This document shows, in pieces, positions 34,233 to 45,594 of a stretch of DNA of 64,000 nt; within the stretch, counting starts at the first letter, position 1; each line of letters starts with the position of its first letter. The stretch covers positions 1,922,001 through 1,986,000 of the forward strand of contig CAWCAC010000002.1 of assembly GCA_963793415.1 (NCBI GenBank), read 5' to 3'. The position numbers and the translations under genes were made by a program. The notes beneath the pieces were generated by a model that had not been told where the DNA came from, made no database searches, and was given only the letters and a program-made list of their open reading frames with translations. Origin of the DNA: CAXMST01 sp963793415 (lineage in GTDB: Bacteria > Actinomycetota > Thermoleophilia > Solirubrobacterales > 70-9).

Positions 34233-35996
34233 CTATTCGAGGGCGGCGACTGCCTCGGCGACGTCCCGGGCGAGCTCCCGGTGCAGCTCGACGTTGCGGT
34301 CGGGCTCGAGGCGGGCGTGAACGAGCACGCTGCGGTCGCCGCGGATACCGCTCAGCTCGCCGGCGGCGGCGAGCTCGACGTAGTCGAGGCCGAAGAGGTC
34401 CGCGACTCGCTCGAAGTCGAGCTCGGCCGGGGTCGTGAACAGGCGCTCGAAGCGGTCGCTGTCCACCTGCTCTGCCTGCGGCAGGAAGTCGAAAATGCGG
34501 CCGCCGCCGTTGTCGGCGACGACGAGGCGCAGGGGCGCGCCGGCCGGCAGCCCGCCGACGTTGGCGATGCCGCCGACGTCGTAGCCCGTCGCGAGGTCGC
34601 CGAGCAGCGCCCAGGTGGGGCGGCCGGCGCCGCGGGCGAGGCCGCAGGCGGTCGAGATCAGCCCGTCGATCCCGTTGGCACCGCGGTTGGCGTAGAGATG
34701 GGCGTCGATCGTGCGCGGTTTCATGTACGACTCGGCGTCGCGGATCGGCATGCTCGATGCGATCAGCGCCTGTTCACCTACGTCGATCGCAGCGCCGAGC
34801 GCTCGCGCCAGGCCCGGCTCGGTCATCGGGCCGGCCGCGCCGAGGTGGGCGTCGATCGCGGTCTGTGCGGCTGCCTCCGCTGCGCTCCACCGGTCCAGCC
34901 ACCGGGTCCGGTCGCCGGCGGCGCTCGGGTCTGAGGCGGCCCTGAGGGCGCTCAGAGTCGACGCAGGATCGGCGTCGACGATCGCCCCGGCCCGGCGCGT
35001 CGGCTCGTTCCAACGGCCGGGAGGGGAGATCACGATCTGATCGGCCGCGTCCGGACGCGAGAGCCAGGCCCGCAGCGGCTTGCTCGTCGGCATGTCGCCA
35101 ATTCGTAGTACGAGGTCCGGCTCGAGGGTGGAGGGCGGCTCGCGCAGGATCAGGTCGTAGGCCGCGATCGCGCCGGCGGGCGCGTCGGGGCCGACCCGCA
35201 GGCCCGATGTCGGCTCGGCAAGGATCGGGACGCCCGCCTTGGCAGCCAGGCCCGCAGCCGCGGCTGCGACCTCGGAGCGCGGCTCGCGACCTGCGACGAT
35301 CAACGGCCGCTCGGCCGCGGCGAGGGCCGCGGCGAGGGCCTCGATCAGGGGCGAATGAGCCTCGCGACAGCCGATCGCCGCGGTCAGGGGCCGGTCGCCG
35401 TCTCGCCCCTCGATTGCCAGGGTGTCCGTCGCGGTGACGTCACCTTCGATCGGCTCCGGCCCGAGCGGGTCGCGCCAGGGAAGGTTGAGGTGGACGGGGC
35501 CGCGGCCGATCGCGGCCTCGGCAGCCGCGCGGCAGCCGATCGCCCGGTAGTGCAGGAGGCCGACGTCGTCGCCGTCGTGCGAGCCCGCTTCGCAGAACCA
35601 GCGCACGGCGCTGCCGTAGAGCTTGATCTGGTCGATCGTCTGGCCGGCGCCGATGTCGCGGAGCTCCGGCGGCCGGTCCGAAGTGAGCACGATCAGCGGC
35701 ACGCCGGCGAGGTCGGCCTCGGCCACCGCCGGGTGCAGGTTCGCGGCGGCGGAGCCGCTGGTGCAGGCGACCGCGACGGGGGCGCCGGTCGCGAGCGCGA
35801 TCCCGAGCGCGGTGAACCCGGCGCAGCGCTCGTCGACGACGACCGCGAGCTCTATCCCGGGCTCACGGTCGAGCGCCAGCGCGACCGGGGTCGAGCGCGA
35901 CCCCGGACTGAGCACGGCGGTGCGGACGCCACTGCGTGCGAGCTCCTCGCAGAGGGCGCTCGCCTGGGCAGAGTTTCTGTTGGTCGGGTCGATCAC
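34233..35996 (-). CDS. menD: SEPHCHC synthase (2-succinyl-5-enolpyruvyl-6-hydroxy-3-cyclohexene-1-carboxylate synthase)
   Basis: 587 residues, ThDP-dependent. It joins 2-oxoglutarate-derived succinic semialdehyde to isochorismate. Signatures: VLSPGSRSTPVALAL at the N-terminus, VVDERCAGFTALGIA with the ThDP Glu, TSGSAAANLHPAVAEA, LTSDRPPELRDIGAGQTIDQ, RGANGIDGLISTACG, and LLGDLATGYDVGG for the ThDP metal site. Its ATG overlaps the menC stop by four bases. It is the last gene of the leftward menBACD operon. Confidence 0.96.
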   Translation of the reverse strand: MIDPTNRNSAQASALCEELARSGVRTAVLSPGSRSTPVALALDREPGIELAVVVDERCAGFTALGIALATGAPVAVACTSGSAAANLHPAVAEADLAGVPLIVLTSDRPPELRDIGAGQTIDQIKLYGSAVRWFCEAGSHDGDDVGLLHYRAIGCRAAAEAAIGRGPVHLNLPWRDPLGPEPIEGDVTATDTLAIEGRDGDRPLTAAIGCREAHSPLIEALAAALAAAERPLIVAGREPRSEVAAAAAGLAAKAGVPILAEPTSGLRVGPDAPAGAIAAYDLILREPPSTLEPDLVLRIGDMPTSKPLRAWLSRPDAADQIVISPPGRWNEPTRRAGAIVDADPASTLSALRAASDPSAAGDRTRWLDRWSAAEAAAQTAIDAHLGAAGPMTEPGLARALGAAIDVGEQALIASSMPIRDAESYMKPRTIDAHLYANRGANGIDGLISTACGLARGAGRPTWALLGDLATGYDVGGIANVGGLPAGAPLRLVVADNGGGRIFDFLPQAEQVDSDRFERLFTTPAELDFERVADLFGLDYVELAAAGELSGIRGDRSVLVHARLEPDRNVELHRELARDVAEAVAALE

Positions 35997-37105
35997 GCGA
36001 TCCTCAGTTGCTTAAGTCGCGCCTCGTCGATCTCGACCCCGAGACCGGGCGCATCCGGTGGCAGCAACGAGGGACCGTAGAGCCCCTCGTGGCCAGCGTA
36101 TGTGCCGGCGAACATCTCCAGCGTCCCGAGGCCGTGCGCGAGCCCGGCCGCGAAGCCCGTGCGCGGCAGCGCCTGGGCGGCATGCAGGGCCGCGGCGATC
36201 CCGAGCGGACCGTCGAGGGCGCTCGAGAGGTAGGCCGGGACGACCGCGGCGATCCGCAGGGCCTCGAGGATCCCACCAACCTTCGAGAGCTTCAGCGTTG
36301 CCGCGTCGCAGGCGCCCACCGCGACGGCGAGCTCGGCCTCCTCGAGGGTGGAGACGCTCTCGTCGGCGACGACCGGGATGTTCGTGCGGGCCCGAACCTC
36401 GGCGAGCTCGGCGGCCCCGCCGCAGGGCTGTTCGACCAGTTCGAGGCGGAGGTCCTCCATCCCGGCCAGGCTCTCGAGTGCCTGCTCGACACTCCAGGCG
36501 CCGTTGGCGTCGATCCGGATCCGGGCATCGGCGCCCCCCGCCCTGCGCACCGCGGCGACGCGCCCGTGGTCGCCCCCGACCCCGACCTTGACCTTGAACG
36601 TCTCGAACCCGGCGGCTCGCTGCGCCGCGGCCGTGGTCCCGACGGCTTCGGCGCTGCCGGCATCCAGGGTCGCGTTGCAGGCGACCGGGGCCGTCGCGGT
36701 CACGCCGAGTAGCCTCCAGGCGGGAGCCGCCACCGTCCTGCCGGCGAGATCGAACAGCGCCGAGTCGACCGCGCACAGCGCTTGCGCACCCGCACCCAGC
36801 TCGCGGCAACGCGCAAGCAGGTCGGCGATGACGACGCGGACGCCGCCGCCGTTGGCCGCCGACAAACCGGCGAGATCGGCTGCCTCGAGCAGCTCGCTGC
36901 AATCGGCCAGCTGTGCCGTCACCTGCGCGAGCCCCGGGCCGCCCCTGAGGCTCATCGGCACCGCCTCGCCGTGGCCGCAGGCCCCGTCGTCGCTGCGCAG
37001 CCGCAGGATCGCCATCGAGCGGGTGTCGAGCTCGCCGCTCGCGGTCCGGTAACGCTCGCGGAAGGGAAGTGCGATCGGAATCACTTCAGCTCTCGCGATG
37101 CGCAT
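35993..37105 (-). CDS. menC: o-Succinylbenzoate synthase
   Basis: 370 residues of the enolase superfamily; it dehydrates SHCHC to o-succinylbenzoate. The acid/base Lys pair is in FETFKVKVG and LKLSKVGG; metal ligands are RIDANGAWS (Asp), VEQPC (Glu) and VVADESVST (Asp). The length is somewhat above the short MenC forms, closer to the MenC/N-acylamino acid racemase branch, but the position between menD and menA makes the menaquinone role secure. It starts 18 bases after menA ends. Confidence 0.9.
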   Translation of the reverse strand: MRIARAEVIPIALPFRERYRTASGELDTRSMAILRLRSDDGACGHGEAVPMSLRGGPGLAQVTAQLADCSELLEAADLAGLSAANGGGVRVVIADLLARCRELGAGAQALCAVDSALFDLAGRTVAAPAWRLLGVTATAPVACNATLDAGSAEAVGTTAAAQRAAGFETFKVKVGVGGDHGRVAAVRRAGGADARIRIDANGAWSVEQALESLAGMEDLRLELVEQPCGGAAELAEVRARTNIPVVADESVSTLEEAELAVAVGACDAATLKLSKVGGILEALRIAAVVPAYLSSALDGPLGIAAALHAAQALPRTGFAAGLAHGLGTLEMFAGTYAGHEGLYGPSLLPPDAPGLGVEIDEARLKQLRIA

Positions 37106-37123
37106 CGTGGCGCTCCCTGCAGC

Positions 37124-38092
37124 TCAGACGGCGAGCGCGATTGCGGCGACGGCGGCGTAAGCGCCGAGCAGTGCGCCGGTCTGCGCAAGCGCGCCGTTCA
37201 GGGCCGGCCCGTCGGTGCGGTTGCGGACCGCGCGCATCGGCTTCGCGGCCAGCGGAATCGTGATCAGGGCGATCAGCGCCGGCGCCCAGCGCCAGCCGGC
37301 GAGCAACACCAGCGGCAGTAGCAGGAAGGAGAGGCCGATCATCCACGCGTACAGACGCCGCGTGCGCTCGCGTCCGAGCCGGACGGCGAGCGTGCGCTTG
37401 CCGGCGCGGCGGTCGGTGTCGATGTCGCGGACGTTGTTGACGACGAGGATCGCCGCCGAGAGCAGGCCGATCGGGATCGATAGCAGGACCGGCGCCAGGT
37501 CGATCTGCTCGAGCTGCACGTAGTAGGACCCGTTGACGGCGACGAGGCCGAAGAAGACGAAGACGAAGACTTCGCCGAGGCCCTCGTAGCCGTACGGTCG
37601 CGGTCCGCCCGTGTAGAGGACGCCGGCGGCGATCGAGAGCACGCCGACGGCAATGATCACCGGGCCGACCTCGATCGCGAGGTAGAGGCCGGCGAGCGAG
37701 GCGACCGCGAACGCGGCCCAGGTCGCGTGCAGGACGCGCTTCGGGGCGGCGAGCCCGGAGGCGGTGACGCGGACCGGCCCGAGGCGGTCCTCGGTGTCGG
37801 TGCCGCGCTTGGCGTCGGAGTAGTCGTTGGCGAGATTGGTCCCGATCTGGATGAAGATCGCCCCGATCAGGGCGGCGATGAACGTTCCCCAGCGGAACGC
37901 GTCGGTGGCGTCGCCGGTGGTGATCGACCCCATCGCCAGCTGCCCCGGCGTGCCGCCGCCGCTGACCACGGTCGTGACCGTCAGCCCCTGCAGCTCGTGG
38001 AAGGCGGCGGCCGTGCCGACGAGGACCGGCGCCAGGGCGGCGGGCAGCGTCCGCGGCCGCGATGCCATCACCCAGATGCGGAAGGCGCTCAC
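37124..38092 (-). CDS. menA: 1,4-Dihydroxy-2-naphthoate polyprenyltransferase
   Basis: 322 residues, an integral membrane UbiA-family enzyme that attaches the isoprenoid tail to form demethylmenaquinone. Both Asp-rich motifs are present: NLANDYSDAKRG near residue 87 and NNVRDIDTDRRAGKRTLAV near residue 210. About nine hydrophobic segments follow the expected pattern, for example VFVFVFFGLVAVNGSYYV. It lies 12 bases behind menB in the same operon. Confidence 0.94.
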   Translation of the reverse strand: MSAFRIWVMASRPRTLPAALAPVLVGTAAAFHELQGLTVTTVVSGGGTPGQLAMGSITTGDATDAFRWGTFIAALIGAIFIQIGTNLANDYSDAKRGTDTEDRLGPVRVTASGLAAPKRVLHATWAAFAVASLAGLYLAIEVGPVIIAVGVLSIAAGVLYTGGPRPYGYEGLGEVFVFVFFGLVAVNGSYYVQLEQIDLAPVLLSIPIGLLSAAILVVNNVRDIDTDRRAGKRTLAVRLGRERTRRLYAWMIGLSFLLLPLVLLAGWRWAPALIALITIPLAAKPMRAVRNRTDGPALNGALAQTGALLGAYAAVAAIALAV

Positions 38093-38104
38093 GATCTCGT
38101 CCGG

Positions 38105-38992
38105 CTAGGGGCGGCGCGGGAACTTGTCGAAGTCCCCGTACTCGACCTCGCGGCCTTCCTGGAAGGCGTTGCGGCCTTCCTGGCCCTCCTCGGACATGTA
38201 GAAGAGCAGCGTCGCGTCGTGGCTGAGCTGCTGGATCCCGGTGATCCCGTCCTCGTCGGCGTTGAAGCTCGACTTCAGCAGGCGCAGCGACAGAGGGGAG
38301 AGGGAGTTCATCTCGCGGCACCAGGCCACGGCCTCCTTCTCGAGGTCCGCAGTCGGCACGACCGTGTTGACGAGCCCCATCTCGAGCGCCTCGGAGGCGT
38401 CGTAGAGGCGGCACAGGTACCAGATCTCCTTCGCCTTCTTGACTCCGACCTGGCGCGAGAGCAGGCTCGCCCCGAAGCCGCCGTCGAAGCTGCCGACGCG
38501 GGGACCGGTCTGTCCGAAGATCGCGTTCTCGGCGGCGATCGTGATGTCGCAGACGAGATGGAGGATGTGGCCGCCGCCGACCGCATAGCCCGCCACGGCG
38601 GCGACGATCGGCTTCGGCGTGCGACGCATCTGCACGTGCAGGTCGCCGACGTCGAGGCGGCCGACGCCCTTCCGCGCGACCTCGTCGGATCCGATGTAGC
38701 CGTCGTCGCCGCGGATCTTCTGGTCGCCGCCGGAGCAGAACGCCTGATCGCCGGCGCCGGTGAAGATGATCGAGCCGACCTCGAGGTCGTCGCGGGCCTT
38801 CGTGAAGGCGTCGCGGAGCTCGGCCAGGGTCGGCGGGCGGAAGGCGTTGCGGCGATCGGGACGGTTGATCGTGATCTTCGCGATCCCGTCGCCCTTCTCG
38901 TAGAGGATGTCCTCGTATTCGCCGGCGCTCTGCCACTCGATCGGCTCGTAGAGTCGCTCCTCCGGCGGGGCGTCCTTGTGTCGTCTCGGCAT
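38105..38992 (-). CDS. menB: 1,4-Dihydroxy-2-naphthoyl-CoA synthase
   Basis: About 295 residues of the crotonase fold. It closes the second ring of the naphthoate. Markers are ITINRPDRRNAFRP, FTGAGDQAFCSGGDQKIRG (oxyanion hole), GYAVGGGHILHLVCD, GPRVGSFDGGFG and the late WYLCRLYDA with its catalytic region. ATG 38992 is chosen; GTG 39034 would add 14 residues. It heads the leftward operon menB-menA-menC-menD. The acyl-CoA ligase menE is read divergently from the other side. Confidence 0.95.
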   Translation of the reverse strand: MPRRHKDAPPEERLYEPIEWQSAGEYEDILYEKGDGIAKITINRPDRRNAFRPPTLAELRDAFTKARDDLEVGSIIFTGAGDQAFCSGGDQKIRGDDGYIGSDEVARKGVGRLDVGDLHVQMRRTPKPIVAAVAGYAVGGGHILHLVCDITIAAENAIFGQTGPRVGSFDGGFGASLLSRQVGVKKAKEIWYLCRLYDASEALEMGLVNTVVPTADLEKEAVAWCREMNSLSPLSLRLLKSSFNADEDGITGIQQLSHDATLLFYMSEEGQEGRNAFQEGREVEYGDFDKFPRRP

Positions 38993-39080
38993 CGCTCGCT
39001 CTCGTAAGTCGATTGGCCCCGCCGGTGCCGGCACGCCTGCGCGTGCGCGGCGGCGGGAGAATGCTGCGGCAACGATAGAG

Positions 39081-40485
39081 ATGCCTGACCCCAGAGGATC
39101 GACAACCTGGCTCGAGAATGCCGCCGCCCGGGCGCCGCGCCGTGCGGCGCTGATCGACGCCGCCGGCGCGACGGTCAGCTACGCCGAGTTGCTCGAGCGC
39201 GCGCGAGCCGCGGCGCCGGGCCTGGCGTCCGCCGAGGCGGGACCGGTGGCAATCGAGCTCGAACCGGGGATCGAGCACGCGGTCGCGGTCCACGCCGCGA
39301 TCCTGGCCGGCCGGCCGCTGTTGACCGCGCGTCCGGGCCTGCCCGAGGCCGAGCGCGAGGAGGTATTGGCGGCGGGCGCTCCGGCGCTGATCTGGAGCCC
39401 CGAGGGCGTAGCGGCGCGGCCGGATCAAGGCGAACGTCCCTCAGACCTATCCATAGGGGCAGGTGAGGGACGTTCGCGTGGTTTGGGGGGCGTCGAGGCT
39501 GCCGAGGACGTCGAGGGCGCGGTGGTCGTTGCTCGGGTGCTCAGTTCCGGGACTACGGGCCCGCGGCGCCCGGTCGACCTCTCATCGGGGAATTTCGCGG
39601 CCTCGGCTGCCGCCTCGGCTGCCAACCTCGGCGTCGAGCGGGAGGACGTCTGGCTGGCCTGCCTGCCGATGGACCACGTCGGCGGCCTCTCGATCCTGAT
39701 CCGGTCGGTGATCTACGGGACGACCGCCTTGATCCACCCGCGCTTCGAGACCGATGCGGTGGGTGCCGCGCTGGCCGCCGAGGCGCCACGCGTCACCGGG
39801 ATCTCGCTCGTGCCGACGCAGCTAAGGCGCCTGCTCGAGGCGGGGGCGCCGTTGCGCCGCCTGCGCTTCGCGCTGATCGGCGGCGCCGCGCTCGACCGCG
39901 CGACCCTCGATGCGGCGCTCGACGCGGGTGCGCCGGTCGTCCAGTCCTACGGGCTCACTCAGGCCTGCTCGCAGGTGTGCACGCTGGCCACGGAGCAGGC
40001 GCGCGGACACCGCGGCTCGAGCGGGCGGGCGCTGCCCGGGATCGAGGTCCGGATCGGCGAATCCGGCGAGATCGAAGTCCGCGGAGCCGGTCGTCGCCGC
40101 GGGCGCGGCGGGCGACGGCGGCTGGCTTCGGACCGGCGATCTCGGCCGCATTGATGACGACGGTTATCTCTGGGTCGAGGGCCGCGCCGACGACACGATC
40201 GTCAGTGGCGGCGAGAACGTGCGGCCGGAGCCGGTCGAGGAGCGGCTGGAGAGCCACGCGGCGGTCGCCGCAGCGGCCGTCGTCGGCCGCCCCGACGCCG
40301 AGTGGGGGGAGGCGGTCACCGCTGTAGTCGTCCCCGTGGAGGGCGCCGAGCCGACGGCCGCGGAGTTGATCGCCCACTGCCGCGAGGCGCTGGCACCGGC
40401 GATGGTGCCGAAGCGGGTTGAGCTCGTCGCCGAGCTTCCCCGCACGGCGAGCGGCAAGCTGCAGCGGGCACGGCTGCGGGCCTGA
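39081..40485 (+). CDS. menE: o-Succinylbenzoate-CoA ligase (frameshift near 40085)
   Basis: An acyl-adenylate enzyme that activates o-succinylbenzoate for MenB. Read from ATG 39081, the P-loop SSGTTGPRRPV, LPMDHVGGLS and QSYGLTQACSQ lie in one frame, which ends uselessly at 40154 in an Arg-rich tail. Skipping one base near 40085 resumes family sequence (VVAAGAAGDGGWLRTGDLGR, GYLWVEGRADDTIVSGGENV, PRTASGKLQRA with the catalytic Lys) to a stop at 40483-40485. With the correction the length is about 467 residues. Since all other men genes are intact, a base error is more likely than loss. It is divergent from menB. Confidence 0.85.
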
Positions 40486-40530
40486 CCGGGTGTGGGCCGG
40501 GGCCGGCGCGGGGTGGAGCCGCTTGGCGTG

Positions 40531-40536
40531 TACGCT
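40531..40536 (+). promoter_or_regulatory. -10 box TACGCT for ilvC
   Basis: TACGCT lies 9 nt before ATG 40546, indicating a separate leaderless ilvC transcript. Confidence 0.5.
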
Positions 40537-40545
40537 CCCGCGCCT

Positions 40546-41559
<1,014 letters not shown>

Positions 41560-41584
41560 CTCCGGCCAGCTCGGCCGAGACGGG

Positions 41585-41965
41585 TCAGTCCGTCTCGCGG
41601 AGCACGCCGTCGCGGCCGACGTAGCCGTCCTTGCCGCCGATGCAGACGTAGATCGCGTCGCCGGGGCCGGGGTTTCCGGTGCGGCGGAAGACCTCGGGGC
41701 TGACGCGGGCCATGGCGCCGGACTCGAGGGTGTGGACGCCCTCGCCCTCGAACTCGATTGTCATCTGCCCCTGCAGGCAGATGTAGAGCTCCTCCTGCCG
41801 CTCGTGCGCGTGGTAACCGGTCGTGTAGCCGGGCGGGAGCACGATCGCGTTGACGCCGAACGCGGTGACGCCGAGCGGCCCGCGGACCTTGCGGAGGCCG
41901 TAGCCGTCACCCAAAGCGTCGAGGGGCCCGACTGCGAAGCCGGGCCCCTCGATGATTTCTGACAC
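41585..41965 (-). CDS. Cupin-domain protein
   Basis: 126 residues forming a single small beta-barrel. The metal-binding cupin motif is recognisable as GYHAHERQEELYICLQGQ (two His and a Glu) and the second motif as LESGAMARVSPEVFRRTGNP. The start is GTG 41963-41965. Small cupins bind sugars, thiols or act as dioxygenases; the sequence gives no substrate. It is followed downstream by the 3' end of convergent ilvC. Confidence 0.75.
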   Translation of the reverse strand: MSEIIEGPGFAVGPLDALGDGYGLRKVRGPLGVTAFGVNAIVLPPGYTTGYHAHERQEELYICLQGQMTIEFEGEGVHTLESGAMARVSPEVFRRTGNPGPGDAIYVCIGGKDGYVGRDGVLRETD

Positions 41966-41978
41966 TGTCGCTTCCGGC

Positions 41979-42640
41979 CTAGACCGCGGGAGCGGGGGGC
42001 GGAGGCGGGGGCGGCGGAACAGCGGCGGGCGCCACTTCGCCGCCGTCGAACCGCGGGCGCTCCTCGTCCTCGTCCATCCAGAACGGGGGGAAGTCCTCGG
42101 TCAGCAGCGCGTAGTAGCCGTAGGCCTTCGCAGTGTAGGCGGAGGCCGCCCGCATCGGCTTGTAGAGGCCCTCGGGCAACTTCGCCGTGAAGATCATCAC
42201 GATCCAGGCGATCAGCCCGACGAGCTGCAGGATGATGCTCATGATGTACGCGAGGATGTAGACCGGGATCAGCGAGGATGATCCGGAAGAACACCTTGGC
42301 GCGGCTGTACTCCTGCTTCGGCTCCGGGATCAGGACCCGGACCGGGTACTCGTAGTCGGGGTCACCGTCGAACGGCGGCCATTCGTCGGTCAGCAGCCAG
42401 TGAAGCCGTTGACGCGGTTCGCGAAGCGGATGTAGCCCGCGACGAAGTTGTAGAGGCCATCCGGGTAGCGCCCCGTGAACAGCAGCGCGAACCAGGCGAT
42501 GAAGATTCGGCGATACCCGCCGCGAGCCCCCAGAAGATGGCGACGATCAGCCACGGGATGACGACGAGCAGGCGGAAGAAGACGGTGAGCCGGTTACGGC
42601 CCTCCTCCTCGTGATCCGCGGAAAAAGCAACTGGATGCAT
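41979..42640 (-). pseudogene. DUF4389-type membrane protein with two similar halves, broken by three frameshifts
   Basis: From ATG 42640, family sequence runs across three frames. Segment one reads RLTVFFRLLVVIPWLIVAIF. After a shift near 42505 it reads FIAWFALLFTGRYPDGLYNF and ANRVNGF. After a shift near 42400 it reads LLTDEWPPFDGDPDYEYPVR and KVFFRIIL, and after a shift near 42273 IPVYILAY and AKLPEGLYKPMRAASAYTAK to a Pro-rich end. The two halves repeat the same plan (membrane helix, PDGLY/PEGLY, LLTDEWPPF/LLTEDFPPF), as in DUF4389 proteins. Each break looks like one missing base. Function unknown. Confidence 0.7.
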
Positions 42641-42758
42641 GAACTTGTGAACCCCCTGTATGGGTCGGATTGAGACGACCCGGAGCTTATCGGCGGCCCG
42701 GGCGGATGCCGTTTCGGAGCTGTGACTGCACCGCGCGTTGCTCGTCGGCCCCAATCCC

Positions 42759-42764
42759 TAACCT
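42759..42764 (+). promoter_or_regulatory. -10 box TAACCT for serC
   Basis: TAACCT lies 11 nt before ATG 42776, at the long end of the leaderless spacing. Confidence 0.4.
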
Positions 42765-42775
42765 GTCGGCCCCGC

Positions 42776-43932
42776 ATGACCCCCGAGACCGAGACCGAGA
42801 CGGCTGTGACGATCCCCGCCGACCTGCTTCCGGAGGACGGGCGCTTCGGCTGCGGCCCGTCCCGGGTTCGCGTCGAGGCGCTGGCGGCGCTCGCCGAGCG
42901 TGCCGACGTGATGGGCACCTCGCACCGCCAGGCGCCGGTCAAGGACCTCGTCGGCCGGATCCGCAGCGGCCTGCTCGAGCTCTTCTCCGCTCCCCGACGG
43001 CTACGAGATCGCGCTCGGCAACGGCGGCACCACCGCCTTCTGGGACGCGGCCGCCGCCGGCCTGATCCGCGAGCGCTCCCTGCACCTCACCTTCGGCGAG
43101 TTCTCGAGCAAGTTCGCCAAGGTGACGGCCACGGCCCCGCACCTGGCCGAGCCCGTGATCGTCGAGGCCGAGCCCGGCGACGCGCCCGGCGCCCGTCGCC
43201 CCGCGCCGATGACGGAGTCGACGTCCTCGCCTGGGCCCACAACGAGACCTCGACCGGGGTGATGGCCGAGATCGCCCGGCCGGCCGGGACCGACGCCCTC
43301 GTCCTGATCGACGCCACCTCGGGCGCCGGCGGTCTGCCCGTCGACGCGGCCGCGACCGACGCCTACTACTTCGCCCCGCAGAAGGCCTTCGGCTCCGACG
43401 GCGGCCTCTGGCTCGCGCTGCTCAGCCCCGCGGCCATGGCCCGGATCGAGGAGCTCGACGGCGCCGACCGCTGGCAGCCCGAGTTGCTGTCGCTGTCGAC
43501 GGCGCTCGACAACTCGCGCAAGGACCAGACCTACAACACGCCCGCGGTCGCGACCCTGCTGCTGCTCGTCGACCAGATCGAGTGGATGCTCGGCAACGGC
43601 GGCCTCGACTGGTGCGTCGAGCGCTGCGGCCGACTCCTCCGGCCACCTCTACGGCTGGGCCGAGGCCTCCGACTTCGCGACGCCGTTCGTCGCCGACCCG
43701 GCGAAGCGCTCGCTGGTGGTCGGCACGATCGACTTCGACGAGAGCATCGACGCCGCGGCGATCGCCGCGACCCTGCGCGCCAACGGGATCGTCGACACCG
43801 AGCCGTACCGCAAGCTCGGCCGCAACCAGCTGCGGATCGGGATGTTCCCGGCGGTCGACCCCGCCGACGTCGAGGCGCTGACCGCCTGCGATCGACTGGG
43901 TGATCGACAACGTCGAGGGCGTGCGCTCGTGA
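42776..43932 (+). pseudogene. serC: Phosphoserine aminotransferase, interrupted by four frameshifts
   Basis: A PLP aminotransferase making phosphoserine from phosphohydroxypyruvate. The pieces in order are: RFGCGPSRVRVEALAALAER and MGTSHRQAPVKDLVGRIRSG; after a shift near 42991 LPDGYEIALGNGGTTAFWDA; after one near 43195 DDGVDVLAWAHNETSTGVM and the PLP-Lys region YYFAPQKAFGSDGGLW; after one near 43628 SGHLYGWAEASDF; and after one near 43890 IDWVIDNVEGVRS with a TGA at 43930-43932. Every piece is good family sequence, so consensus base errors are more likely than decay. The end overlaps serA (GTGA). Confidence 0.8.
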
Positions 43933-45510
43933 AGGTTCTGGTCAAGGAGAAGATCGCCGACACAGGCGTCGACCTGCTGCGCGAGCAGTTCGATGTCGAG
44001 CTCGGCGTCGACTGGGATCAGGCCGAGCTCGAGCGGCGGATCGGCGAGTTCGACGCGATCATCATCCGCTCGGCGACGACGATGACGCCGGAGCTGATCG
44101 AGAAGGCGACCAACCTGAAGGTGATCGGCCGGGCCGGGACCGGCGTCGACAACGTCGACATGCCGCGCCGCCAGCAAGCGCGGGATCATCGTCGCCAACG
44201 CGCCCGAGTCGAACTCGGTCGCCGCCGCCGAGCACACGCTGGCGCTGGCGCTGGCGCTGTTCCGCAACGTCCCCCAGGCCGACGCCGCGCTCAAGCAGGG
44301 CGAGTGGGCCCGCTCCCGCTACGGCGGCAACGAGCTCTACGGCAAGACGCTCGGCGTGCTCGGCTTCGGCCGCATCGGCCAGCTCGTCGCCAAGCGCGCG
44401 CACTCCTTCGAGATGGAGGTCGTCGCCTTCGACAAGTTCGTCTCCGCCGAGCGCTTCCGCGAGCTCGGCGTCGAGGGCGCCGAGTCACTCGAGGAGGTCT
44501 ACGAGCAGGCCGACCTGATCACCCTGCACCTGCCGAAGACGCCGGAGACCCTGAACATGATCGACGACGAGGCGATCGCGCAGATGAAGGACGGCGCCCG
44601 CATCGTCAACTGCGCTCGCGGGCCGCTGGTCGACCTCGACGCCGTTCAGCGCGGGCTCGAGTCCGGCAAGCTCGCCGGCGCCGCCCTCGACGTCTTCCCC
44701 TCCGAGCCGATGACCGAGCACCCCCTGTTCGAGCGCGACGATGTCGTGATCACGCCGCACCTCGGCGCCTCGACCGCGGAGGCGCAGGATCGTGCCGGAA
44801 TCGTCACCGCCGAGCAGGTCGTCGCCGCGCTGACCGGCGGCGTCGTCACCAACGCGGTCAACATCCCGGCCGTCTCACCGGTCGCGATGGAGGCGCTGGC
44901 GCCGTTCGTGCCGCTCTGCGAGAAGCTCGGGCGCCTCGTTCAGGGTCTCGCCGACGGGCCGGTCGAGAGCATCGAGGTCGAGGTCCGTGGCCCGATTGCC
45001 GAGCAGGAGACGAGGCTGCTGGGCATGGCCACGCTGACCGGCCTGCTCGGCGGCCACACCGAGGAGCCCGTTAACCTGGTCAACGCCCCGACCATCGCCG
45101 AGGAGCGCGGCATCGAGGTCAGCGAGACGACCAACAAGTCGTCGGAGGACTTCACCGAGCTGATCGTCGTCCGCGCCGGCGGATCCTGGGGCACGGCGGA
45201 GGTCGCCGGCACCGGCGTCGGCCCGCGCAACGACCCTTATCTCGTCGGCGCCTGGGGCCAGAGTTTCTACCTGCCCTTCGCCGACCACCTCGCGATCTTC
45301 CGCTACAGCGATCGCCCGGGGATGATCGGCCGCGTCGGCTCCGCCTTCGGCGAGCATGGCGTCAACATCGTCTCGGCCGCAGTCGGCGCCGAGACCGACG
45401 GCGCCGAGGCCGTGATGGCTTTGACCACCGACGCCCCCGTCGCCCAGGACGTGATCGACGAGATCGCCGGCGCCGACGACTTCTTCGCCGGCAGAGCGAT
45501 CGAGATCTGA
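43929..45510 (+). CDS. serA: D-3-phosphoglycerate dehydrogenase (frameshift near 44165)
   Basis: First step of serine synthesis. From GTG 43929 the sequence reads VLVKEKIADTGVDLLREQFD to GRAGTGVDNVD. A one-base shift near 44165 then leads to ASKRGIIVANAPESNSVAAA, and the remainder is unbroken: LGFGRIGQLVAKRA (NAD site), NCARGPLVDLDAV, DVFPSEPMTEHPL and TPHLGASTAEAQDR with the catalytic His. The long form is present: an intervening domain (residues about 315-450) and a C-terminal ACT domain (IFRYSDRPGMIGRVGSAFGE) for serine control. Length after correction is about 526 residues. Confidence 0.88.
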
Positions 45511-45594
45511 GCCGGCGTCCTCTGACGCTGCGCCTGAGCGCACCGACTCGGGGCTTATGTGGCTCCGCCACACCGCGCCCTCGCCGCGAGACCA

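Noticed and set aside
38993..39034. GTG 39034 as menB start
   Set aside because: The added 14 residues lack family support and there is no clear ribosome site; ATG 38992 is simpler, though not proven.
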